A stretch of 64,000 nt of DNA from Clostridium cavendishii DSM 21758 (GTDB taxonomy: Bacteria; Bacillota; Clostridia; Clostridiales; Clostridiaceae). Position 1 is the stretch's first letter, and every line of letters starts with the position of its first letter. Below the pieces are notes generated by a model. That model ran no database searches and was not told where the DNA came from. It saw nothing but the letters and a program-made list of their open reading frames with translations. The stretch covers positions 1-64,000 of the forward strand of contig NZ_FQZB01000007.1 in assembly GCF_900141845.1 (NCBI RefSeq). Reading direction: 5' to 3'. The position numbers and the translations under genes are program-made. This document shows, piece after piece, positions 1 through 8,422 of this stretch.

Positions 1-713
1 AAGTAGATTCATCATATGTTACTCCAAATAGTGTACAGACTATAGAGCAAGCTTCATTTACAAGCAATGCAAGTTTACAAAGTGTTAAACTTGTAAATGG
101 TATAACAAGCATTGGAAGTTCTGCATTTAGTGGATGTAGAGGATTAATGAGTATGGATATACCGAGCAGTGTAACAAATATAGGATATAGTGCATTCTTA
201 GATTGTAACGGAATTTCAGAATATAAAGTATACAGTAAAGATGCTAAAGCCTTACTTATAAATAGTTACAGTGGAATAGATCCTTCTAAAATAAAAATAT
301 ATAATGAAAATTTAAGTAATAAAGATTCAAGTAGCAATGAAACTTTAGTTAAGAATGTAGAAAATGTCATAGCATCCATAGAGGTAGGAAATGTAAGAGA
401 TAAAGAAACTATAATTACTCAACATAAAAATAGTGCAGAAATATTAGGTATAGATAAAAAAGTAGATTTGCAGTTTGTTGATGATAAAACAACATTTAAT
501 TCAAAGGAATGGATAGGATATCTAAAAGGGAGTGAAAATGTAATAGGAACTATAAATAGTGTTTGGAATGATGTAAATGGATCATGGTATGCTGAACATT
601 CAGAGGAAATTTTAAAAATAAATTGGAATAAAGACAAGGAAGCATGGAACATTCGTGCTAAAGAGGAAATACATGATGGGCTAAAGATAATGATAAAAAT
701 GGGTATTATTTAA
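1..713 (+). CDS. BspA-like leucine-rich-repeat protein, C-terminal part
   Basis: The reading frame is open from position 3, so the gene starts upstream of the window and only its last 236 codons are seen. The first 80 or so residues contain BspA-type LRR_5 repeats: the pattern L..V.L..GI.SIG.SAF.GC is followed by L..MDIPSSVTNIGYSAF.DC. Such repeats occur in clostridial surface or secreted proteins that bind host or matrix ligands. The remaining 150 residues (charged, rich in Lys, Glu, Asn) match no domain I recognise. They contain two Trp-rich stretches (SVWNDVNGSWYAEH and LKINWNKDKEAWN) that could be a cell-wall or ligand-binding tail. The call for the repeats is firm; the role is inferred from the family. 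Confidence 0.7.
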   Translation, partial: VDSSYVTPNSVQTIEQASFTSNASLQSVKLVNGITSIGSSAFSGCRGLMSMDIPSSVTNIGYSAFLDCNGISEYKVYSKDAKALLINSYSGIDPSKIKIYNENLSNKDSSSNETLVKNVENVIASIEVGNVRDKETIITQHKNSAEILGIDKKVDLQFVDDKTTFNSKEWIGYLKGSENVIGTINSVWNDVNGSWYAEHSEEILKINWNKDKEAWNIRAKEEIHDGLKIMIKMGII

Positions 714-831
714 AAGGAAATGTAGGAATGGATTAAAGTGAAGATATTAATGTTTAGTATATAAACTATTATGTTATATGAAAATATAATTAGATATTAA
801 AACATTCTATTTAGTTAGAACAATTTATAAA

Positions 832-863
832 AAACCCAACAAAAATAGTTTTTTGTTGGGTTT
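832..863 (+). terminator. Rho-independent terminator after the LRR gene
   Basis: A perfect 14-bp stem (AAACCCAACAAAAA pairing with TTTTTGTTGGGTTT) has a very short loop. It lies about 120 bp after the LRR gene and can act on both strands because of its A and T flanks. I see nothing else that can be named in the 377-bp gap up to position 1091. Confidence 0.75.
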
Positions 864-1090
864 AAAAATTCAATAGTATTATTTTAGTAAGAATTATATA
901 AAATTTTTTGTTTTATATAATTTATGATACTTTAAAAATAAAAACTTCACTTATGCTTTATTATTGTAAACCTTAAGTAAGAAAGTTATCTTTTTCATAT
1001 GATTTAGTCTCTGAAGGGGTGCAAAATTATCACAGTTTAATATTTAAGAAGTAGATGGATTTTACGAGAATTAATATAAGTGAGGAGTGA

Positions 1091-2833
1091 ATGAAAATTA
1101 TGGATTTTAGCGTTGAGATTAGTAAAGATGGATATAGAGTTCTTTTAATTAATGTAGATGGAAAGAAAAAATATTTGGGTAACAAATATAATCAAAAAAG
1201 AGAAATTGAGAAATTTATGGGTAAAATTAGCAATATGACTGAAAAAGATAATTACATAATTTTTGGTTTGTTTTTTGGAGAGCATATAGAAGAGTTATTA
1301 AAAGTAAGTAGTTTTAAAAGTCATATTTTAGTTGTAGAACATAATCAAGCCCTTATTGATTTTTGTAAAAAGGATAAACAAGTACAACAAATATTAAATG
1401 ATTCGCGAGTAAGCTTGGCTTCAGATGAAAGTGATATAGAACAATTTTTTAATCAATATGTAAATGAAAATAATGTAGCTAACTTGAAAATAGAAGAATA
1501 TTGTTCATATTATAATTTTTATAGGGAGTACGTAAATGATAAATATGAATTAATAAAAAAAGAAATTACAAGAATAACATTAAACAGAAATACAATATTA
1601 AAATCTTATGACATTATATTTGATAATTTTTTGAACAATCTTAAATATTTGGCGATGTCAACACCGGTCAATGAATTAAAAGATAAATATAAAGGAGTAC
1701 CAGCAGTTATAGTATCAGCTGGACCTTCGCTTAGTAAAAATATTGATTATTTAAAGAAAGGTGGTAATAGATTAGTATTAAGCGGTGGAAGAACTTTAAG
1801 GACTTTAATTGAAAAAGAAATAGTTCCTAATTGTGTAGCCAGTGTAGATTTTTCAGAAGTTGCATTTAAATTAGTAGATGGATATTTAAATAAGTTTGAT
1901 GTTCCATTGGTAATTTCAGATAATACTAATACTAAAATATTAGAAGAACATAATGGAAATAAGTTTTTCTTTTCAGCAAACGAATTTTTGAATAATATTT
2001 GGAAAACTGATATAAAAGAATTGTTTGGTGGTGGGTCTATTGCTCATACTTTAACATTACTTGCTATACATATGGGATGCAATCCAATTGTTTTTATAGG
2101 ACAGGATTTAGCTTATACAGGAGATAGAGGACATGATATTTTAGCTGAAAATACATGGCAAAAACTTACCTTTGAGAATTTTTATAGAAATAATTCGGAT
2201 ATATATGTTGAAGATATAAATGGAAAGCCTGTAAGAACTAGTGTGCAGTTGAATGACTATAGACTTTCATTAGAGAAAATAATAAAGGAGAATCCTAATA
2301 CAACATTTATTAATGCAACGGAGGGAGGCGCAAATATAAACGGAGCAACTAATAAATTATTTAAGGATGTTATACAAGGCTTTCAAGAAGGTTGTGTAGA
2401 ACCATTTAACAGTAAATCCAATAATGTAGATAAGACTAATGAAGTTATAAGAAAGCTACAGGAAACTAATAAAAGCATTAAAGGATATATTGATTTATGC
2501 CAACAAGGAATTAAAATATCAAAAGCATGGAAAGTTAATTATAATACAAAGAATGTTATAAAATTGAGAGAATGTGAAGATAAATTAAGTAAATTAGATA
2601 AGAAATTTAATAGTAATCTAAAAAATGTAACTATTATTAATTCAATACTTATAAAGGTTTTATATGATATTGAAAATAATACACAATTTATTATAAATCC
2701 TTCAGATAGTTTAGAAGTCAAATTAAATAAGAAAATAGATAGTATATATGAGCTATATTCACAAATGAAAGGAGCATTTGAACTTTCTTATAAAAAAATT
2801 GATAACGCTGTTAATGATTTTAATAAAATATAA
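1091..2833 (+). CDS. Maf/DUF115 family protein (6-hydroxymethylpterin pyrophosphokinase MptE-like), probable flagellin glycosylation factor
   Basis: A 580-residue protein with the DUF115/MptE-like core. The diagnostic nucleotide-binding segment PAVIVSAGPSLSKNIDYL lies near residue 205. It is followed by GGGSIAHTLTLLAIHMGCNPIVFIGQDLAYTG, here cited as its two halves around residues 315-345, which ends in the family's conserved GQDLA motif. In Clostridium and Campylobacter, members called motility accessory factors transfer nonulosonic acid sugars to flagellin; that role is known for the family and only inferred here. The C-terminal 150 residues are Lys/Asn-rich and probably helical. GAGGAG lies only 3 nt before the ATG at 1091; the ATG at 1100 is the alternative start. 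No flagellar gene is adjacent, but a broken fliB lies 28 kb downstream. Confidence 0.75.
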   Translation: MKIMDFSVEISKDGYRVLLINVDGKKKYLGNKYNQKREIEKFMGKISNMTEKDNYIIFGLFFGEHIEELLKVSSFKSHILVVEHNQALIDFCKKDKQVQQILNDSRVSLASDESDIEQFFNQYVNENNVANLKIEEYCSYYNFYREYVNDKYELIKKEITRITLNRNTILKSYDIIFDNFLNNLKYLAMSTPVNELKDKYKGVPAVIVSAGPSLSKNIDYLKKGGNRLVLSGGRTLRTLIEKEIVPNCVASVDFSEVAFKLVDGYLNKFDVPLVISDNTNTKILEEHNGNKFFFSANEFLNNIWKTDIKELFGGGSIAHTLTLLAIHMGCNPIVFIGQDLAYTGDRGHDILAENTWQKLTFENFYRNNSDIYVEDINGKPVRTSVQLNDYRLSLEKIIKENPNTTFINATEGGANINGATNKLFKDVIQGFQEGCVEPFNSKSNNVDKTNEVIRKLQETNKSIKGYIDLCQQGIKISKAWKVNYNTKNVIKLRECEDKLSKLDKKFNSNLKNVTIINSILIKVLYDIENNTQFIINPSDSLEVKLNKKIDSIYELYSQMKGAFELSYKKIDNAVNDFNKI

Positions 2834-2963
2834 AATTTTTAATTAGGAATGAATAGATTATTGAATTTATAAAGTATTTAAAGCATTAGAGTTCGTGAAG
2901 ATTAGTTTTTTTATTTATAAAATATATCAAAAATTTTTATTTATAATGCCAATTAAAGTAAAA

Positions 2964-3005
2964 GGCTGTATCAGGTTGAATAAAAATCTTCAATCTGATG
3001 CAGCC
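2964..3005. terminator. Bidirectional terminator between convergent genes
   Basis: A long imperfect stem (GGCTGTATCAGGTTGA against TCAATCTGATGCAGCC, 14 of 16 positions paired) separates the Maf gene on the plus strand from the peptide genes on the minus strand. It is flanked by T-rich sequence on the plus side and A-rich sequence on the minus side, so it probably ends both transcripts. Confidence 0.75.
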
Positions 3006-3024
3006 CATTCATTTTTAGAAATAT

Positions 3025-3201
3025 TTAATATGCTTTAGAACAACATGTTTGACAAAGTCCACTATTGTCAGTATCGCGACCAAATTTGTTATCGCAGCAT
3101 TGCCTACATGCGTCTAGAGTATTTGGAGATATAGCATTGCCTGAATAAAAAATGTTTAATTTATTTCTTAAAATTGCCTTTGCTTGAATTGGTTTTTTCA
3201 T
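3025..3201 (-). CDS. Putative RiPP precursor peptide A (58 aa, six Cys)
   Basis: A 58-codon gene on the minus strand, too short for a 60-codon scan. It starts at an ATG with AAGGAGAG 9 nt upstream. The N-terminal leader MKKPIQAKAILRNKLN is nearly the same as in the next two peptides. The C-terminal half holds ACRQCC and GLCQTCCSKAY, so Cys lies at 32, 35, 36, 50, 53 and 54. Positions 32/36 and 50/54 form the CX3C..CX3C frame shared by all three peptides, with an extra Cys in each arm. The leader resembles the cyanobactin PatE leader (a Q-x-x-P/A-I/V-I/L-R core). It lies last in the operon that begins with the desulfurase-protease fusion. It is a likely substrate of that enzyme (inference); the mature product is unknown. 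Confidence 0.75.
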   Translation of the reverse strand: MKKPIQAKAILRNKLNIFYSGNAISPNTLDACRQCCDNKFGRDTDNSGLCQTCCSKAY

Positions 3202-3354
3202 AATAGTTGCTCTCCTTAGTTTGATTAATCTTATAGTATATAAATAGAAAAAAGCTATTTACATTTAAGACTTTCAAAGATTTTAAAAACATAGACATTT
3301 TACAAGTCTTGAATAACTACTATAAGAGAATCATTTGAATATTAGAATTAAATA

Positions 3355-3570
3355 TTAAAGAATAAATGGAAGAATACTTGGAATTATATCTGTAATAGGA
3401 TTTACAATCGAAGAACAGGTATTTACACAATCTATTTTGTCTTGCCCACTTAAAAAAGCACAACCTAGACTACATAAAGGATTACTACCATTTGGAGCTA
3501 TAGCACTTTCTGAATAAGAATTGCCTAATTTATTTCTTAAAATTGGCTTTGCTTGAATTGGTGTTTTCAT
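3355..3570 (-). CDS. Putative RiPP precursor peptide B (71 aa, hydrophobic tail)
   Basis: The start is the ATG at 3570, placed 8 nt after a perfect AGGAGG; an upstream in-frame GTG at 3579 overlaps that site and is rejected. The leader MKTPIQAKPILRNKLG matches peptides A and C. The core region has CSLGC and CVNTC (Cys 33, 37, 48, 52), again CX3C..CX3C but with 10 residues between the arms instead of 13. It ends in a hydrophobic, Pro/Ile-rich tail (PITDIIPSILPFIL) that the other two peptides lack. That tail could insert in a membrane or be cut off as a follower. It has the best ribosome binding site of the three, which suggests the highest expression. Confidence 0.75.
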   Translation of the reverse strand: MKTPIQAKPILRNKLGNSYSESAIAPNGSNPLCSLGCAFLSGQDKIDCVNTCSSIVNPITDIIPSILPFIL

Positions 3571-3631
3571 AATAATCACCTCCTTTCATATTTTTATATG
3601 GATATGAAAAGGAACTAGTTATTTTATTAAT

Positions 3632-3796
3632 CTAACAAAGCGATCTACATATAGCTTCTTGCATTGGTGAACCTGCATATTTTTTAGAACAAGCTTCTTC
3701 ACATGAATTCAAGGCATTGGGTTTTATATTCTTATTACTAAAAAAACTATTTATTGAATTTCTTATAATGGATTTTGATTGAACAGGTAATTTCAT
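3632..3796 (-). CDS. Putative RiPP precursor peptide C (54 aa, four Cys)
   Basis: A 54-codon minus-strand gene that starts 35 bp after the stop of the desulfurase-protease gene, with AAGGAAG about 9 nt before the ATG. The leader MKLPVQSKSIIRNSIN is a diverged copy of the leader in A and B. The core NSCEEACSKKYAG...EAICRSLC carries Cys 32, 36, 50 and 54, at the same residue numbers as peptide A, and the last Cys is the C-terminal residue. The paired CX3C arms on two predicted helices suggest a disulfide- or thioether-closed helical hairpin, but no structure or product is known. Confidence 0.75.
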   Translation of the reverse strand: MKLPVQSKSIIRNSINSFFSNKNIKPNALNSCEEACSKKYAGSPMQEAICRSLC

Positions 3797-3831
3797 AATA
3801 TATACTTCCTTTCATATTTTATTTAAATTTA

Positions 3832-6800
3832 TCAATTGTTATGACATGAGTACATTTCCCAATCACGAATAGTACCTATTGAAACAGGAACTATATCACT
3901 AACATCTACAGTGAATAGGAATACTTTACGTGCTTCTTCAAGTAGTTTTTTAGGTTTAAATAGAATTATTTTTACATCCCAACAATCAGAATTAGGACGG
4001 CAAATACTGCTACGTTCTACCTCTATAGTATCTAAAGCATATTGCCCAACTATATCAGGGTTATTAAAAATTTCCTTAACTTGAACTAAGTTTGTTCCTG
4101 TATAATTTAGTGCACGGTCACCAGAAGTTATTCCTAAATTTCTAAGTTGATAGTATACTCGTTTAAGGAATTTCTTTACATCATCTTCAAAACTGTATAG
4201 ATATTTTTGTGATTCTGAATCGAGTTGAGCAGAGATAGTTTTAACTAAAGCATCGATAGACCAGTTACACATACCTCTTAATTCAGGTATAAGTATAGGA
4301 ACTGTATAACCGTTTATTAAAGTTACATTATTTCCAGAAAGAACTCCAGGAATAGAACAAATAATACCTTCAAATACAGCAGTTGAATCCTCAAGAAATT
4401 CTCTTAAAAGATCATATACTTCACTATTAAAATGCACAGAAGGATGAATTGCATAAAGTGGACTAGATTCTTGACTTATAGTCCAAATAAGTGAGCTAGC
4501 ATAAAAAGGATGTTGTTTAAGAAATTGTATCATGTGCTTAGGATTATAAGGATTTGGCTCCTTGATTACAGATGCCATAGCTTGAGTGAAGGAATCACGT
4601 CTAGCTTCATTAGGGAAATCATACCCTATATTTCCTAGTACATAAACAAATTGTGATTGAGTTGAATTTTTACAAGCATTGCATTCAGAGGGGGAAACTT
4701 CAACTGGCGCTGTTTTTTTAGTAATATTTGTATCGTTAGAGCTATTTTCAGATATTGGATTTGAATTTTGGTTATTATCTTCATGAGTCATAAATTTTCT
4801 ACTTCCTTTCATTTCTAAAATATTAATATTTGAATTTATATTATTGTAACTGTTAACTTCTTCTGTAGATGTTTCTTTTTCTAAAATTTGTTTAAGAGTT
4901 TCTGAAATATTAATTTTACCAGCAAGACAGCGATTTGCTTCTGAAGCATCTCCAATTTTGCAAGATGATGCAGTAGATAAGAGAGCATCTCTTATAATTA
5001 GAGGATCTGGTGAAGTTCCATTTTTGATTTGGTTGCTTAATAAAAGAGCTATGCAACCTGTAACAATAGCAGTTGAAAAACTTGTGCCACTTTTGGATTT
5101 GGATTTATTATTTGGTATAGCTCCTAAAATATTTTCACCTGGGGCAAGAATCCCGTTAAATTGATAAGGATCACCCCAATTACTATATTCACTAGGCGAA
5201 CCATATTCATCCATAGAACCAACAGATAATACTGAAGGAATACAAGCTGGCATATTCAGACATTTGCAACCATCATTACCAGCAGCAGCAACAATAAGAA
5301 CTCCCTTTTCTTTACATAAATTAATTGCATTTCTCAAATAATTTTCTGGTTCAACATCAGAGACTAGTTCACCACCACTAATGTTGATAATATGAGCTCC
5401 TAATTCAACAGCTTTGGTAATAGCTGTAGCTAAACCTAATTGATTGCATTTTATAATATTTCCATTAGAATCATCTGAATATATTGGTAGTATAATACCT
5501 CTACAATTTGGTGCAATACCATTAATACCTCCAGATTGTTGTCCGAATATAATACTAGTAATATGGGTTCCGTGTTCTGTTGCTTCTCCTTTTACAGAAT
5601 AGTTTATATTTTCTACATCCATATTTTTAAGATTAGCACCATTAAAACATGAATGAGACAAATCAACAGGTCCATCTAATATGGCTATACAAATGTTAGG
5701 ATCACCCATTGTTTTAGATTGTAACAACTTTAATTGTTTGTAAAAATCTTCATAAGAATCGTTGTTATATTGGGTTTTACTTAAGGATAAATTTTCAGAT
5801 GTTCCAATATAATAATTATTTTTTTCTGAAGGTATATTTTTAAATATTATTGACAACCTATTAATTACCTCATTAATATCTTCTTCAGTATTTTCTTTTG
5901 ATACGCTAAAGCGTAAACTGGAGCATATTTCAGAATCTGTCAAGCCCATAGCCTTTAATACATGAGAATTTCCAATATGATTATTTGCACATGCGGAACC
6001 GTGAGATACATATATTTTATTATTGGAAAGTTGCTCAATAAGTTTTTTGCCAACAATTCCCGGAAATTGAATGCTTGAAGTGTTGCAAACCCTTGGTGCT
6101 TTATAAGAATTTATTATTGTAGTAGGCATAATTTTTAAAATCTTCTGTTCTAATAAATCTCTATTTTTTCTTATAACTGGTACAAATATATCCATCTTTT
6201 TAGAAATAATTTCACATGCCTTTCCTAATCCAACGATAGCAGGTAATGGTTCTGTTCCACTACGTTTTCCATTTTCCTGATTACCACCCAATATCAATGG
6301 ACAAATTGTATTAATATCAGCTATATATAGAGCACCAGCTCCTTTGGGTGCATGTAGCTTATGTCCAGATATACTAATTGAATCTACATTTAGTTCATTA
6401 ACATTAATAGGTATCTTTCCTATGGCTTGAACTGCATCACAATGAAATAATATATTATATTTTTTGGCTATCTTACCTATCTCCTTAATTGGGAATATAA
6501 CTCCAGTTTCATTATTTACCAACATAAGTGAGATTAATGCTGTATTTTCATTAGTTTTGATTGCTTCTTCTACTTGATTTGGATAGATTAGACCATTTTT
6601 ATCTACTGAAAGGTATGTGACTTTGTGTCCTTTTTCCTCCAATTGGTGAAAGACTTCTAAAACAGAAGAATGTTCAATTTGTGATGTTATAAAATGATGT
6701 TTTTGGGTTAGTTTTTGGGCAAGACCATTAATAGCAAGATTATTACTTTCAGTTCCTCCTGAAGTAAAAATAATATTTTTAGAATCACAGTTTATTAATG

Positions 6801-6966
6801 AAGCTACTCTACCTCTAGCGGTTTCTAGAGCTTTTTTGGCATTTTTACCAAACTCGTGAGAACTAGATGGATTTCCATAGTTGTCATTTAATAAAGGTAA
6901 TAATTCTGTGGTTACTTCAGGATCTACATGTGTAGTTGCATTATTGTCTAAATAAATAGAATCCAT
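3832..6966 (-). CDS. Cysteine desulfurase fused to a PatA/PatG-type subtilisin maturation protease
   Basis: A 1044-residue three-part fusion. Residues 1-375 form a NifS/IscS-type PLP cysteine desulfurase: the PLP lysine is in SISGHKLHAPKGAG (K203) and the persulfide Cys is in SHGSAC (C326). Residues 420-690 form an S8 subtilisin domain with the full triad: D431 in AILDGPVD, H465 in EHGTH, S629 in SGTSFSTA, and oxyanion N564 in AAAGNDG. After an Asn/Ser-rich linker with a CNAC motif, residues 770-1044 match the C-terminal domain of cyanobactin PatA/PatG proteases (VYVLGNIGYDFPNEARRDSF). No signal peptide is seen, so it is cytosolic. The ATG at 6966 is preferred over a GTG 12 nt upstream that sits on the ribosome binding site. 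It heads an operon with three small Cys-rich peptides, so it probably matures them. What the desulfurase adds is unknown. Confidence 0.85.
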   Translation of the reverse strand: MDSIYLDNNATTHVDPEVTTELLPLLNDNYGNPSSSHEFGKNAKKALETARGRVASLINCDSKNIIFTSGGTESNNLAINGLAQKLTQKHHFITSQIEHSSVLEVFHQLEEKGHKVTYLSVDKNGLIYPNQVEEAIKTNENTALISLMLVNNETGVIFPIKEIGKIAKKYNILFHCDAVQAIGKIPINVNELNVDSISISGHKLHAPKGAGALYIADINTICPLILGGNQENGKRSGTEPLPAIVGLGKACEIISKKMDIFVPVIRKNRDLLEQKILKIMPTTIINSYKAPRVCNTSSIQFPGIVGKKLIEQLSNNKIYVSHGSACANNHIGNSHVLKAMGLTDSEICSSLRFSVSKENTEEDINEVINRLSIIFKNIPSEKNNYYIGTSENLSLSKTQYNNDSYEDFYKQLKLLQSKTMGDPNICIAILDGPVDLSHSCFNGANLKNMDVENINYSVKGEATEHGTHITSIIFGQQSGGINGIAPNCRGIILPIYSDDSNGNIIKCNQLGLATAITKAVELGAHIINISGGELVSDVEPENYLRNAINLCKEKGVLIVAAAGNDGCKCLNMPACIPSVLSVGSMDEYGSPSEYSNWGDPYQFNGILAPGENILGAIPNNKSKSKSGTSFSTAIVTGCIALLLSNQIKNGTSPDPLIIRDALLSTASSCKIGDASEANRCLAGKINISETLKQILEKETSTEEVNSYNNINSNINILEMKGSRKFMTHEDNNQNSNPISENSSNDTNITKKTAPVEVSPSECNACKNSTQSQFVYVLGNIGYDFPNEARRDSFTQAMASVIKEPNPYNPKHMIQFLKQHPFYASSLIWTISQESSPLYAIHPSVHFNSEVYDLLREFLEDSTAVFEGIICSIPGVLSGNNVTLINGYTVPILIPELRGMCNWSIDALVKTISAQLDSESQKYLYSFEDDVKKFLKRVYYQLRNLGITSGDRALNYTGTNLVQVKEIFNNPDIVGQYALDTIEVERSSICRPNSDCWDVKIILFKPKKLLEEARKVFLFTVDVSDIVPVSIGTIRDWEMYSCHNN

Positions 6967-7554
6967 TATTATCCACACATCCTTAAAAAAAAATGAAAAA
7001 AGCCGGATAATACAGTATATAAATTATCTCTAAATATGTTACAAATATTTGTGTGAGTTTTTTTATATTTGAATTAAATGAATTGTTAAAAGGATAAAAT
7101 TAACATATTAGATATTAATGTTAAGACATATGAAACTATATGATGTATAAAAGTTCAGAGGTTATTTTTAAGCAAAATTAATATGTCAATAAATTTCATG
7201 AATCGGATTACAATATATAAGTTTTGTAGAGGAGTGTTTTTGATATATAATGTAATAACAAACTATAGTGGAAGAGAAAGGAAGGTTGTTTCCCTTAGAA
7301 AAACTAACAATGAAAATGTTAGTAAAGAGGAATCAAAAATCACCAATGATGTACACAATTTAAATATTCCAATTTGATATTTGTTACATTTTGTATTTAA
7401 ATTAATTAGGTTATAGAATTACATTTGTATTTAACTTATAATATACTATGAAACTTAAAGGTAAAGTATAAAATGCTTTATAGATGAGAGCTTAAAGTAT
7501 ATATAATGAAAGTGGAAGTATTCTAAAATTAAAAAGTGATTAAAGAGGGATGGT
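6967..7554. other. 588-bp divergent intergenic region
   Basis: This AT-rich region separates the minus-strand peptide operon from the plus-strand mannosylglycerate genes, so it must hold the promoters of both. On the minus strand a TTGTAA box followed 17 nt later by TATATA (about 7025-7055) is a weak candidate promoter for the desulfurase-protease operon. A 64-codon frame at 7183-7377 has no ribosome binding site and no recognisable domain and is not called as a gene. I see no clear hairpin. Confidence 0.4.
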
Positions 7555-8301
7555 ATGAAGTTTAAAGAAAGAGTATTAATGTATGAAGATAAATTGAAAG
7601 ATACAGATGACCAAATAGTGGAGTATATCAATAATAATACAGAAGAATTTTTGAATCAATCTATACAAAAAACAGCTGAAATACTTTTTACTGTTCCTAA
7701 TACGATAGTTAGATTTTCAAAAAAATTAGGATATTTAAGTTTCTCAGATTTAAAACATTCACTAAGAGATGAAGAAAAAACAATATCTTCAAAAGAAAGT
7801 TTCACAGAGTTTACAATATTAAACAATATAAACAAAACCTTAGAATTAATTGATATAAACATAATTAATAAGGCTGCTAAGAAGATTTTAGAAAGCAAAA
7901 ATACTTTTTGCATTGGGGCAGGAGATTCAATATATTTTTGTGAAATGTTTACTAAGAGTTTGAGATGTGTCGGAAAAAGGGCAGAATTTTTTCAACATAG
8001 ACATGATATGATTTATAGTATGGAAAAGTGTGAAAGTAAGGATGTAATAATTGTAATAAGTGTAAGTGGTGAAACTAAGCAACTTATTGAAGCTGTAAAT
8101 AAGGCAAAAGATAGGGGAGCTTATGTTATTGCATTGACACATCTATCTATAAATTCAATTTGTGAATTAGCTGATATTAATTTACATTATTGGGCGCCTA
8201 AAATAAGTATCAATAACTATAATGCTACAGATAGAGTAGGTATAGTGATAGTTACAAGATTATTAAGTGAAGCAGTATGGAATGAATTAAAGTGTGAATA
8301 A
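7555..8301 (+). CDS. MurR/RpiR family transcriptional regulator of the mannosylglycerate genes
   Basis: A 248-residue regulator. The N-terminal RpiR helix-turn-helix (residues about 1-75) includes TVPNTIVRFSKKLGYLSFSDLK. A SIS sugar-phosphate isomerase-like domain (residues about 105-240) includes CIGAGDSIYF and the typical VISVSGETKQLIEAVNKAK. SIS domains in this family bind phosphorylated sugars. It stands directly upstream of the PTS and mannosidase genes and has its own terminator, so its likely ligand is a phosphorylated intermediate such as mannosylglycerate phosphate or mannose 6-phosphate (inference). The Escherichia coli mng operon uses a GntR-type regulator instead. The start is supported by an AGAGGGATGG box. 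Confidence 0.85.
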   Translation: MKFKERVLMYEDKLKDTDDQIVEYINNNTEEFLNQSIQKTAEILFTVPNTIVRFSKKLGYLSFSDLKHSLRDEEKTISSKESFTEFTILNNINKTLELIDINIINKAAKKILESKNTFCIGAGDSIYFCEMFTKSLRCVGKRAEFFQHRHDMIYSMEKCESKDVIIVISVSGETKQLIEAVNKAKDRGAYVIALTHLSINSICELADINLHYWAPKISINNYNATDRVGIVIVTRLLSEAVWNELKCE

Positions 8302-8338
8302 ATACACAAAATAACATAATAAGATAAAAAATATGTGC

Positions 8339-8375
8339 ACAAGTGAGAATATTTAAATGTTTTCACTTGTTTTTG
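8339..8375 (+). terminator. Terminator between the RpiR gene and mngA
   Basis: ACAAGTGAGAA pairs with TTTCACTTGT around a 12-nt loop and is followed by TTTTTG. It lies 38 bp after the regulator stop codon, so the PTS gene probably needs its own promoter just downstream, in the 50 bp before position 8423. Confidence 0.75.
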
Positions 8376-8422
8376 TTATTATAAAATTGTAAACGATATT
8401 GATAAAGGATGAGGTGGTTTTA

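Noticed and set aside
3025..3796. Two-component lantibiotic or bacteriocin interpretation of the small peptides
   Set aside because: There is no LanM, LanB/C, double-Gly leader, exporter or immunity gene nearby, and the leader resembles PatE rather than lanthipeptide leaders.
7183..7377. 64-codon plus-strand open frame between the peptide operon and the RpiR gene
   Set aside because: It has no ribosome binding site before its ATG, no recognisable domain and unremarkable composition. It lies where promoters for two divergent units are needed.
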